In this document: piece after piece, positions 1-5,307 of the stretch
How positions within the stretch are numbered: the stretch's first letter is position 1
How the letters are laid out: the number at the start of each line of letters is the position of its first letter
Source: an uncultured Bacteroidales bacterium
Lineage (GTDB): Bacteria; Bacteroidota; Bacteroidia; Bacteroidales; Muribaculaceae
Length of the DNA: 5,307 nucleotides
Direction of reading: 5' to 3'
Assembly (NCBI GenBank): GCA_947175585.1
Contig: CAMWNL010000157.1
Location: forward strand, 1-5,307
Translations under genes and position numbers: made by a program
Notes under the pieces: generated by a model
Seen by the model: only the letters and a program-made list of their open reading frames with translations
What the model was told of the DNA's origin: nothing
Database searches by the model: none

Positions 1-1
1 A

Positions 2-109
2 TTCTATATGGAAGTGCGCGGAACTCTGAAAGACAAGTCAGACTACGAACGCGCTAACCGCGATGCAGAGGCCAAGATTGAAGCAATCAAGAAAGATCTC
101 GGCATCTGA
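2..109 (+). CDS. C-terminal end of an unidentified protein (partial)
   Basis: An open frame enters from the left edge and ends at a TGA at 107-109, leaving 35 codons. The visible peptide starts FYMEVRGTLK and continues into a highly charged stretch rich in Lys, Glu, Asp and Arg with small residues (YERANRDAEAKIEAIKKDLGI is the tail, read in parts). This pattern suggests a short beta strand followed by a C-terminal amphipathic helix. Codon use looks like that of the downstream genes and the frame stops just before a hairpin, which supports a real gene end. I do not recognise the family, and the fragment is too short to assign a function. It is separated by 86 bp and a probable terminator from the pseudouridine synthase gene, so it likely belongs to a different transcript. 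Confidence 0.7.
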   Translation, partial: FYMEVRGTLKDKSDYERANRDAEAKIEAIKKDLGI

Positions 110-138
110 TCAGCGCTATAACCATACTCATTTCATCT

Positions 139-183
139 ACCGGAGCTCACCTATATCTATATAGGTAAGCCCCGGTTGGTTTT
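139..183 (+). terminator. Probable intrinsic terminator, long imperfect hairpin
   Basis: The arms 139-156 and 159-176 form a symmetric dyad. Three paired blocks (ACCGG/CCGGT, GCT/AGC and ACCTATAT/ATATAGGT) are separated by two single mismatches (144 opposite 171, and 148 opposite 167), giving 16 pairs. The nominal 2-nt loop would open by a pair or two in practice. A short T stretch, TTTT at 180-183, follows 3 nt after the stem. It lies 29 bp after the stop of the leftmost gene and ends 13-20 bp before the next start codon. Termination of the upstream transcript is the simplest reading. Because it sits so close to the pseudouridine synthase start, it could also be a leader structure if transcription reads through. 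The T tract is short, so efficiency is uncertain. Confidence 0.6.
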
Positions 184-195
184 AGAAACTATGAC

Positions 196-876
196 ATGGA
201 AGTAATCTACGAAGACAATCATATAATAATAGTCAACAAAGCGCCCGGCGAGATTGTCCAGGGTGACAAGACCGGCGACAAACCGCTGCTTGACACAGTC
301 AAGGAATGGATCAAGGAAACACATGCCAAGCCGGGAAACGTATTCCTCGGTGTCGTTCATCGTCTTGACCGTCCGGTCGGTGGACTTGTAGTCTTCGCTA
401 AGACATCCAAAGCCCTGAGCCGCCTGAACGAAATGTTTAGGAAAGGTGAGGTGCACAAAACATACTGGGCGCTGACTCGCAACCGTCCGGCTAAAGATAA
501 CGACCTGCTGACCCACTATATCACAACTGTTGAGAAAAACAACAAGTCATACGCGTCACTGACTCCGAAATCGGGAGCAAAGGAATCAAAATTGCGCTAC
601 CGCGTTCTTGCCGAAGGCCAAAGTCTCAATCTGATAGAAGTGGAGCTACTGACCGGGCGAAAGCATCAGATCAGAGTGCAGATGAGCTCTATCGGCTGCC
701 CGATCAAAGGTGACCTTAAGTATGGTGACAAACGCAGTAATCCTGACGGCAGTATATCTCTTATCGCAAGACGAATCAGATTTGTACATCCGGTCTCGGG
801 GAAAGAAATCGACTTAACCGCACCTGTGCCGGACGAACGCGTTGGGCACGAACTTGAAGCAGCCGCTGCCAACTAA
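196..876 (+). CDS. RluA-family pseudouridine synthase
   Basis: This 226-residue protein should isomerise specific uridines to pseudouridine in ribosomal or transfer RNA in the cytoplasm. The family is shown by the catalytic block VVHRLDRPVGG (about residues 53-63) with Asp58 as the predicted nucleophile, by the opening strand VIYEDNHIIIVNKAPG (3-18) and by the late motif LLTGRKHQIRVQM (151-163). Its size fits a bare catalytic domain: there is no N-terminal S4 RNA-binding domain of the RluC/RluD kind. The usual Ser/Thr-rich end of the catalytic motif (for example TSG or VSG) reads VGG here, a mild variation. The ATG at 196 begins right before the conserved first strand; an ATG at 191 is in another frame. 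No Shine-Dalgarno sequence is seen, as expected for Bacteroidota. fmt follows 25 bp after the stop, so the two are probably cotranscribed. The exact RNA target cannot be read from sequence. Confidence 0.93.
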   Translation: MEVIYEDNHIIIVNKAPGEIVQGDKTGDKPLLDTVKEWIKETHAKPGNVFLGVVHRLDRPVGGLVVFAKTSKALSRLNEMFRKGEVHKTYWALTRNRPAKDNDLLTHYITTVEKNNKSYASLTPKSGAKESKLRYRVLAEGQSLNLIEVELLTGRKHQIRVQMSSIGCPIKGDLKYGDKRSNPDGSISLIARRIRFVHPVSGKEIDLTAPVPDERVGHELEAAAAN

Positions 877-901
877 TAAAATTATGAACGCAAGTAATAA
901 C

Positions 902-1858
902 ATGACTGATAAGAATTTGAAAATTGTATTTTTCGGTACCCCTGAATTTGCGGTCAAATCGCTTGACAGCCTTTTGGAAGCCGGATTTGATATAGCGGCT
1001 GTAGTAACCGCTACCGACAAACCTGCCGGCCGTGGACATAAGATGCTCCAATCTGCGGTGAAAGAGTATGCGGTCGGCCATGGACTCAATGTGCTTCAGC
1101 CGGCGTCTCTTAAAGATCCGGAATTCGTAGACACGCTTCGTGACATCAATGCCGACTTATTTATTGTCATTGCATTCAGAATGTTGCCTGAAGTCGTATG
1201 GACTATGCCCCGACTCGGGACATTTAATCTTCATGGCTCTCTCCTGCCCCGATATCGTGGGGCTGCCCCAATCAACTGGGCAATCATCAATGGTGATAGC
1301 GAAACCGGTGTCACAACATTTTTCCTGAAACACGAAATCGATACAGGTGATATAATTGATCAGGAAAAAATCACGGTCGGACCTAATGAAAACTTCGGTT
1401 CGGTCTACGAACGACTGATGAACATCGGAGCCGAACTCACGGTCAGCACCGTACAACGTATAATTGACGGAACACTCACAACCACCCCACAGGATAGCGA
1501 AGGACTTGAATCTCCTACACCGGCACCAAAAATATTTAAGGATACATGCCATATTGATTGGAGCAAGCCGGCACAGAGTATTCACAATCTTATCAGAGGC
1601 GTTTCGCCTGTGCCTGGAGCGTGGACCGGTCTGGTTCAGAATGATGACGTGCAGACTGTCAAGATATTTTCATCTGTGGTGGCAGACAGTCGAAAAGGCT
1701 CGCCGGGTGAAATTGTTGTCGATGGTAAACAAATGTTCGTCATCTGCGGTGACAACTCGTCAATTGAGATAATCGAATTGCAGCCTGCCGGGAAAAAACG
1801 AATGTCGGCGGCTGATTATCTGCGCGGAGCTCATCTTGAGAAGGCCCGTTTTTCATAA
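902..1858 (+). CDS. fmt: Methionyl-tRNA formyltransferase
   Basis: The enzyme transfers a formyl group from 10-formyltetrahydrofolate to the amino group of Met on initiator tRNA, before translation initiation. The 318-residue product has both expected domains. The formyltransferase domain opens with IVFFGTPEFAV (8-18). It carries the active-site triad Asn109, His111 and Asp147 within FNLHGSLLPRYRGAAP and the later EIDTGD segment. The C-terminal OB-like tRNA-binding domain starts near residue 208 and holds IRGVSPVPGAWTG (231-243) and LQPAGKKRMSAADYLRG (293-309). Length is normal for the family. The start at 902 places seven residues before the first strand, matching Bacteroides homologues as I recall them. 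An in-frame ATG at 884 would add six residues, and a TTG at 842 would overlap the upstream gene, so it is unlikely. No def gene is visible nearby. It probably shares a transcript with the pseudouridine synthase gene. Confidence 0.97.
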   Translation: MTDKNLKIVFFGTPEFAVKSLDSLLEAGFDIAAVVTATDKPAGRGHKMLQSAVKEYAVGHGLNVLQPASLKDPEFVDTLRDINADLFIVIAFRMLPEVVWTMPRLGTFNLHGSLLPRYRGAAPINWAIINGDSETGVTTFFLKHEIDTGDIIDQEKITVGPNENFGSVYERLMNIGAELTVSTVQRIIDGTLTTTPQDSEGLESPTPAPKIFKDTCHIDWSKPAQSIHNLIRGVSPVPGAWTGLVQNDDVQTVKIFSSVVADSRKGSPGEIVVDGKQMFVICGDNSSIEIIELQPAGKKRMSAADYLRGAHLEKARFS

Positions 1859-1886
1859 CATTCCGACGAATTTTCGACGATTTAAG

Positions 1887-1916
1887 AAAAAATAGCATAT
1901 TCACGCGCTTTTTTTT
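1887..1916 (+). terminator. Possible weak terminator after fmt
   Basis: An A run (1887-1892) and an AGC (1894-1896) can pair with GCT (1907-1909) and a run of eight Ts ending at 1916, with one T-T mismatch and a loop of about 10 nt. It lies 28 bp after the fmt stop. The stem is almost all A-T and consumes the T run, so as an intrinsic terminator it is weak. No better hairpin plus T tract is seen between fmt and the next gene. Confidence 0.28.
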
Positions 1917-1928
1917 GTCCATTTTCAT

Positions 1929-1936
1929 TAACTTTA
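1929..1936 (+). promoter_or_regulatory. Possible Bacteroidota -7 promoter element
   Basis: TAACTTTA at 1929-1936 matches seven of eight positions of the Bacteroidota -7 consensus TAnnTTTG (counting the two free positions). Bacteroidales promoters often read TAACTTTG in this spot. No convincing -33 TTTG lies at the usual spacing: the TTTG at 1914-1917 is only 11 bp upstream. If real, it would start a transcript near 1942 with a leader of roughly 90 nt ahead of the envelope gene cluster. It is the best candidate in the 174-bp gap, but short AT-rich matches occur by chance. Confidence 0.35.
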
Positions 1937-1987
1937 CAAATCGAAGCTAATGATGAATTTTCATCGAACTTAATATCTTATTCGTGT

Positions 1988-2015
1988 GTTGATATTCTAT
2001 AACAGAATTATCAAC
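1988..2015 (+). promoter_or_regulatory. Leader hairpin just before the envelope cluster
   Basis: GTTGATATTCT (1988-1998) can pair with AGAA-T-TATCAAC (2004-2015): eleven Watson-Crick pairs, one bulged T at 2008 and a 5-nt loop. The structure ends 17 nt before the ATG at 2033, leaving an A-rich single-stranded stretch directly upstream of the start, which is where Bacteroidota ribosomes prefer to load. No T tract follows, so it is not a terminator. It may shape translation or stability of the leader, or be a protein-binding dyad. Function is inferred only from position and pairing. Confidence 0.35.
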
Positions 2016-2032
2016 CAAAAAACTAAGACATT

Positions 2033-2296
2033 ATGTACAACTCAGACGAAAACAACAGCCGACCGGCTCACAAAGATTACTCTATACCGCCAAGCAAAAC
2101 TCAAACTGCCGTACGCACAATTTTCGGCATAGTTATGATTCTTATATACGTCGGCATGGGTGTGCTTCTGCTCATCAACTTCTTCAACTGGCAGGCTGAT
2201 TGGGCATGGACACGCTATGTAGTCGGCATCGTATTGATCATCTATGGCTTCTGGAGAGCTTATCGCCAGTATAAAGGTATCGACTCACGACTTTAA
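2033..2296 (+). CDS. Small two-pass membrane protein, function unknown
   Basis: The 87-residue product begins with a polar segment rich in Asn, Asp, Ser, Pro and Lys (about residues 1-28). Two predicted membrane helices follow: RTIFGIVMILIYVGMGVLLL and the next few residues (28-51), and TRYVVGIVLIIYGFWRAY (60-77). They are joined by a short Trp-rich turn, FNWQADWAWTR. The C-terminus is basic (RAYRQYKGIDSRL). The positive-inside rule is consistent with both ends in the cytoplasm and a short periplasmic turn. No signal peptide or catalytic motif is seen. The next gene starts 12 bp after its stop, so it is very likely cotranscribed with the PstS-like lipoprotein and may act with it in the inner membrane. 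I recognise the general type from Bacteroidales but know no assigned function. The start follows an A-rich leader without Shine-Dalgarno, and no other in-frame start is better. Confidence 0.85.
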   Translation: MYNSDENNSRPAHKDYSIPPSKTQTAVRTIFGIVMILIYVGMGVLLLINFFNWQADWAWTRYVVGIVLIIYGFWRAYRQYKGIDSRL

Positions 2297-2308
2297 GTAT
2301 AAACAGCT

Positions 2309-3292
2309 ATGATCTACCGTAAACTTTCTTTATTTATCGCTGTCGCACTGGCCGCTTCGCTGACAAGCTGTCTCAAATATGAGAAAAAAGCAAATTCATC
2401 AACCACCGGCACAATGACAATGGTGTGTGATGAAACCTTCCGCAACATCATGGAGCAGGAAATCGACGTGTTCGAGTATCAGTATCCCGACGCTCACGTG
2501 CTTGCCCGATACGCAACTCAGGGCGAAGCGCTTGACTCGCTTTTGAGTCTCAACACCCGAACGGTTGTCATAGCTCGTGACCTCACCAAAAAGGAAAAAG
2601 ACTTCCTCAAAGGCAAACGACGCAACGTTAAGACCGCAAAAATCGCTGTTGACGCCATTGCCCTTATCGTAAATAAGGATAATCCCTGCTCTATGTTGAC
2701 CACCAAGGAAGTGGGAGATATCTTGTCAGGCTCATCAACTCGCTGGGATGATCTCGAACCGTCAAAACTCGGTGAGATTTCTATTGTTTTCGACAATAAA
2801 TCATCGAGTCTTGTTCAATTTATGCGTGATTCCCTCTTAAATGGCGGTGACCTCGGACCTAACGTTTACGCTCAGGGTTCAATCCCGGCAGTAGTAGAGA
2901 CAGTCAGCAAAAACGTCAACGCGATTGGTGTGCTCGGAGTTACCTGGATAACTTCAGACATGAAGAGCGCCGAACTCACTGCCGACGAATTGGCGCAATC
3001 AGTGCTGTCTGATGAGCCCATCCAAGGAGCTTCACTCAGCCAGGAAGTCAAAGTGCTTAAACTTCGCCGCCCTGATGAAGTCACTGCTTATAAGCCCTAT
3101 CAACAGAATATATTTGATGGCACTTATCCTCTCTACCGACCGATCTACATGGTTACGACCGGTGTATCAGGTAGCCTTGCAAGTGGATTCTACACATTTG
3201 TCACAGGTGATATAGGCCAGAAAATCATTATGAAGACAGGTATTATGCCGGCGCGTACACGCATACAAGTAGTCCAGGTCGGCAATGATTAA
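2309..3292 (+). CDS. PstS-like periplasmic-binding lipoprotein
   Basis: The 327-residue protein starts with a lipoprotein signal peptide: basic MIYRK, a hydrophobic core, then the lipobox LTSC with Cys21 as the lipidated residue. The mature part resembles the type II periplasmic-binding fold of phosphate-binding PstS. Signature segments are KIAVDAIALIVNKDNP (111-126), LTTKEVGDILSGSSTRWDDL (130-149) and, near the C-terminus, TGDIGQKIIMKTGIMPA (299-315). It is named by fold, not proven ligand. The usual SGSGT-type phosphate contact reads DNKSSSLVQF (162-171), and the first loop lacks an obvious GSS/TGS motif. No pstC, pstA or pstB gene lies beside it, so ABC transport of phosphate is not supported by context. 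It sits 12 bp after the small membrane protein gene and 63 bp before the TPR gene. Similar proteins lie by ExbB/ExbD/TonB genes in other Bacteroidales, from recall. No acidic surface-export tag clearly follows Cys21, so a periplasm-facing location is likely. Confidence 0.88.
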   Translation: MIYRKLSLFIAVALAASLTSCLKYEKKANSSTTGTMTMVCDETFRNIMEQEIDVFEYQYPDAHVLARYATQGEALDSLLSLNTRTVVIARDLTKKEKDFLKGKRRNVKTAKIAVDAIALIVNKDNPCSMLTTKEVGDILSGSSTRWDDLEPSKLGEISIVFDNKSSSLVQFMRDSLLNGGDLGPNVYAQGSIPAVVETVSKNVNAIGVLGVTWITSDMKSAELTADELAQSVLSDEPIQGASLSQEVKVLKLRRPDEVTAYKPYQQNIFDGTYPLYRPIYMVTTGVSGSLASGFYTFVTGDIGQKIIMKTGIMPARTRIQVVQVGND

Positions 3293-3355
3293 ATTTTGAA
3301 ACACAGACCACTAAAATCCAAGAAATATAATACAATAATATCTTTATAATCTGAA

Positions 3356-4999
3356 ATGAAACAAAAACTTATTCTATCGCTGTTTGCAGCTGCCGCATTG
3401 TCGGCAACCGCGCAAAGCCAAGGCTACAAGGACGGCATTGAGTATTACAAAGCAGGTCAGTATGACAATGCTAAGACCATCCTTAACAATACTCTCAACA
3501 ATGCCGAAACAAACAAGTCTCTTGCCCTCTACTATCTCGGACAGGTAGCACTGTCTCAGGACGACAAACAGGCAGCCAAAGACTACTTTGAAAAGGGTGT
3601 CGCCGCAGATCCCAACTGCGGCTACAACTACGTAGGTCTGGGAGCTATAGACCTTCTTAACGGCCAGACTTCTCAAGCTAACGATAACTTCAAGAAAGCT
3701 CAGGGTCTTGCAAAGAAAGACAACGAGTTGACAGTCGCTATTGCACGTGCTTACTACAACGCTGATCCGGTAAAATATACCAAAGAGCTCAACAACTATC
3801 TTGACAAGGCTCGCAAGGCTTCCAAATATCAGGAACCGGCTATCTACATCCTCGAAGGTGACATGCTCGCCGATAATCAGGAGTGGGGTAACGCAGCCAG
3901 CAAATATGAAATGGCAATCACTTACGAGCAGGATAATCCCGAAGGATATGTTAAGTTTGCCAACACTTATTTCAATGTAAATAAAGATTTCGCTATCGGC
4001 AAACTCGAAGAGCTCTACAACCGCGCTCCAAATTCGGCACTCGCCACTCGCGAACTCGCCGAGAAATACTATCAGGGTAATCACTGGAGAAAAGCCGCTG
4101 ATCTCTATGGCAAATACATCCAGAACCCCAACCACTTCCCCGAAGACAAAGCCCGCTACTCAGTGCTTCTTTACTGGGGTAACAACTATGACGACTCTAA
4201 GCGCGTGGCAAAAGAAATACTCGCTAAGGATCCGTCAAACTTCCTCATGCAGCGCATGGTGTTCCTCAACGAAGCTGCTCTCGAAAACAACGAAGCTGCT
4301 GTCGCTGCTGCTGAAGCATTTATCAACAACAATCCTAACGGCCGCTTCTCTTCAAACGACTTCGTTACTTACAGCGATGTCCTCGCTAAGCTCGGTAATG
4401 ATGTTGAAAGTGTAGCCCAGTATGAGAAAGCTGTTTCCATTGACCCCGACAATACAGAACTTCTGAGCGGTCTCAGCGCGATTTATACTAAAGCCGGCGC
4501 TAAAGAGCCCAAGTTCTATGGTAAGGCTGCTGACACCTACGCTCTTTACCTCAGCAAACTCGACGATCACAAATCAAGCGACCTCTATGACGCTTCTCGC
4601 CGTTACCTCAACGCTGCCGCTACATGCGCTCCTGAAGATAGCGTTCTCCGTCAGGAATATGCTCAGAAAGGTCTTGAATACATCGACAAGACAATTGCAT
4701 CTGCTCAGCCCAACCCTACCCTCTATCAGTTCAAGGCTCGTCTTTATATCGCCGGTAACAACAACCACGTAAACCAGGAAGCTGTCGATACTTACTATCA
4801 GATGATCGACCTTCTCGACCAGGATCCGGCTAACAAAGATCCCAAAAATCCTCAGAACAAGCTTAAACTTTATAAAGAAGCTGCACAGTTTATCTACGCA
4901 TATTACGGAACAGTGCTTAAAGATAAAGAAAAAACTGCTGAGGCCGGTAAGGTATTCAAAGAATACGAAGACCTGCTGAACGAAGCTGCAGCTCAGTAA
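3356..4999 (+). CDS. Secreted tetratricopeptide repeat (TPR) protein
   Basis: This 547-residue protein starts with a classic signal peptide (MKQK, a hydrophobic Leu/Ala core, likely cleavage near ATA-QSQ at 17-22), so it should work in the periplasm. The rest is mostly helical repeats. Clear TPR-like units lie near residues 23-55 (YYKAGQYDNAKTIL), 56-88 (YYLGQVALSQDDKQAAKDYF, then ADPN), 89-122, 160-196, 228-263 and 337-370 (YEKAVSIDPDN). Less regular helices fill the gaps and the last third. No enzymatic motif is visible; TPR arrays usually bind peptides or hold protein complexes together. It follows the PstS-like gene by 63 bp with no terminator between, and a strong hairpin ends the unit after it. 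Leucine codons are mostly CTC and CTT, less mixed than in fmt, which hints at high expression. A related TPR protein follows the PstS-like gene in other Bacteroidales, from recall. Its partner and role are unknown. Confidence 0.92.
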   Translation: MKQKLILSLFAAAALSATAQSQGYKDGIEYYKAGQYDNAKTILNNTLNNAETNKSLALYYLGQVALSQDDKQAAKDYFEKGVAADPNCGYNYVGLGAIDLLNGQTSQANDNFKKAQGLAKKDNELTVAIARAYYNADPVKYTKELNNYLDKARKASKYQEPAIYILEGDMLADNQEWGNAASKYEMAITYEQDNPEGYVKFANTYFNVNKDFAIGKLEELYNRAPNSALATRELAEKYYQGNHWRKAADLYGKYIQNPNHFPEDKARYSVLLYWGNNYDDSKRVAKEILAKDPSNFLMQRMVFLNEAALENNEAAVAAAEAFINNNPNGRFSSNDFVTYSDVLAKLGNDVESVAQYEKAVSIDPDNTELLSGLSAIYTKAGAKEPKFYGKAADTYALYLSKLDDHKSSDLYDASRRYLNAAATCAPEDSVLRQEYAQKGLEYIDKTIASAQPNPTLYQFKARLYIAGNNNHVNQEAVDTYYQMIDLLDQDPANKDPKNPQNKLKLYKEAAQFIYAYYGTVLKDKEKTAEAGKVFKEYEDLLNEAAAQ

Positions 5000-5024
5000 T
5001 CCTGATTTTATTCCAACTTTTTTA

Positions 5025-5060
5025 AGGGCGGCTATCTTTAACGGTAGCCGCCCTATATTT
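5025..5060 (+). terminator. Strong intrinsic terminator hairpin after the TPR gene
   Basis: AGGGCGGCTA (5025-5034) pairs perfectly with TAGCCGCCCT (5045-5054). The stem can extend inward by a T-G and a C-G pair, leaving a 6-nt loop, TTTAAC. The downstream tail ATATTT (5055-5060) is T-rich but broken by As, while a six-T run lies on the 5' side (5018-5023). The hairpin starts 25 bp after the TPR stop and lies between it and rarA. It most likely ends the envelope cluster transcript and shields rarA from read-through. It is the most stable structure I find in the window. Confidence 0.8.
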
Positions 5061-5087
5061 ACCTCCAAAATCAATTTTTCATAAAAA

Positions 5088-5307
5088 ATGAGTAATGCAC
5101 CTCTGGCTGAAAGAATGCGGCCCCGCACTCTGGATGATTATATCGGACAGCAACATCTCGTAGGCGACGGATCGATTATCAGACGTATGATTGATTCGGG
5201 CAACGTCTCCTCTTTTATACTGTGGGGTCCTCCCGGTGTCGGAAAGACCACACTCGCGCGAATCATTGCCAACACGAGAAAATCAGCATTTCACACACTG
5301 TCTGCTG
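5088..5307 (+). CDS. rarA: RarA/MgsA replication-associated AAA+ ATPase (N-terminal part)
   Basis: The gene starts at an ATG in an A-rich context and runs off the right edge after 73 codons. The peptide opens MSNAPLAERMRPRTLDDYIG, the typical RarA/MgsA N-terminus (LAERMRP, then a GQxHLVG segment at 20-26). It reaches the Walker A motif GPPGVGKTT at residues 47-55, with Lys53 and Thr54 as predicted nucleotide contacts, followed by LARIIA. RarA acts in the cytoplasm at stalled replication forks, is related to clamp loaders and RuvB, and binds single-strand-binding protein and DNA ends. Walker B, the sensor motifs and the C-terminal tetramerisation domain lie outside the window. RuvB shares the fold, but the LAERMRP opening and the spacing favour RarA. 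It follows the terminator by 27 bp, so its promoter must lie within or just after that hairpin; TATATTTA at 5054-5061 is a weak -7 candidate. Confidence 0.93.
   Translation, partial: MSNAPLAERMRPRTLDDYIGQQHLVGDGSIIRRMIDSGNVSSFILWGPPGVGKTTLARIIANTRKSAFHTLSA

Noticed and set aside
157..516. Minus-strand open frame opposite the pseudouridine synthase
   Set aside because: It is antisense to conserved catalytic sequence, and the product has no recognisable domain.
1464..1772. Overlapping + strand open frame of 102 codons inside fmt
   Set aside because: It lies in another frame within the conserved fmt C-terminal half and has low-complexity composition without any motif.
3339..3346. TATCTTTA as a -7 promoter box for the TPR gene
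   Set aside because: It ends only 9 bp before the ATG, leaving almost no leader, and the TTTG at 3295-3298 is about 40 bp upstream, too far for a -33 partner. It more likely belongs to the normal AT-rich translation start region.
3374..4135. Long minus-strand open frame of 253 codons opposite the TPR gene
   Set aside because: It lies wholly inside a well-supported gene and its hydrophobic, Val/Ile/Cys-rich composition is what the complement of that gene's codon bias produces. It shows no family motif and no promoter context.
4574..5128. Minus-strand open frame spanning the end of the TPR gene, the terminator and the start of rarA
   Set aside because: It overlaps two convincing genes and a hairpin, has no recognisable motif and looks like a shadow of coding bias.
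1..5307. CRISPR array, tRNA or rRNA gene, insertion sequence or phage remnant
   Set aside because: No regularly spaced repeats, transposase motifs, terminal inverted repeats or tRNA-like structure were seen; the window is almost fully covered by ordinary + strand genes.

Overview
The window looks like chromosomal DNA from a member of the Bacteroidota, most likely order Bacteroidales. Four things point there. The methionyl-tRNA formyltransferase reads closely like the Bacteroides/Muribaculaceae type. Start codons follow A/T-rich leaders with no Shine-Dalgarno sequence. A PstS-like lipoprotein is paired with a large periplasmic TPR protein, an arrangement I recall from Bacteroidales. Possible promoter elements resemble the Bacteroidota TAnnTTTG -7 box. 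The family-level placement is inference, because no search could be run. All credible genes lie on the + strand.

Layout. Positions 2-109 hold the last 35 codons of an unidentified gene, followed by a long imperfect hairpin (139-176) that probably ends its transcript. A housekeeping pair follows: an RluA-family pseudouridine synthase (196-876) and fmt, methionyl-tRNA formyltransferase (902-1858). They are closely spaced and probably cotranscribed. A 174-bp intergenic region (1859-2032) carries a T-run, a possible -7 element, two related small dyads and a bulged hairpin just before the next start codon.

The middle is a three-gene cell-envelope cluster: a small protein with two membrane segments (2033-2296), a PstS-like periplasmic-binding lipoprotein (2309-3292) and a 547-residue secreted TPR protein (3356-4999). 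The first two are only 12 bp apart and the third follows after 63 bp, so they are likely one unit. A strong GC-rich hairpin (5025-5054) closes it. At the right edge the N-terminus of rarA/mgsA, a replication-associated AAA+ ATPase, begins at 5088 and runs out of the window.

Most of the window is ordinary core genome. I see no mobile element, CRISPR array, tRNA or rRNA. The part most worth following up is the envelope cluster: a PstS-like protein without any phosphate-transporter permease or ATPase gene in the window and with a divergent anion-site motif, next to a small membrane protein and a TPR scaffold. I do not claim it is a new system; related gene sets sit beside ExbB/ExbD/TonB genes in other Bacteroidales, as I recall.
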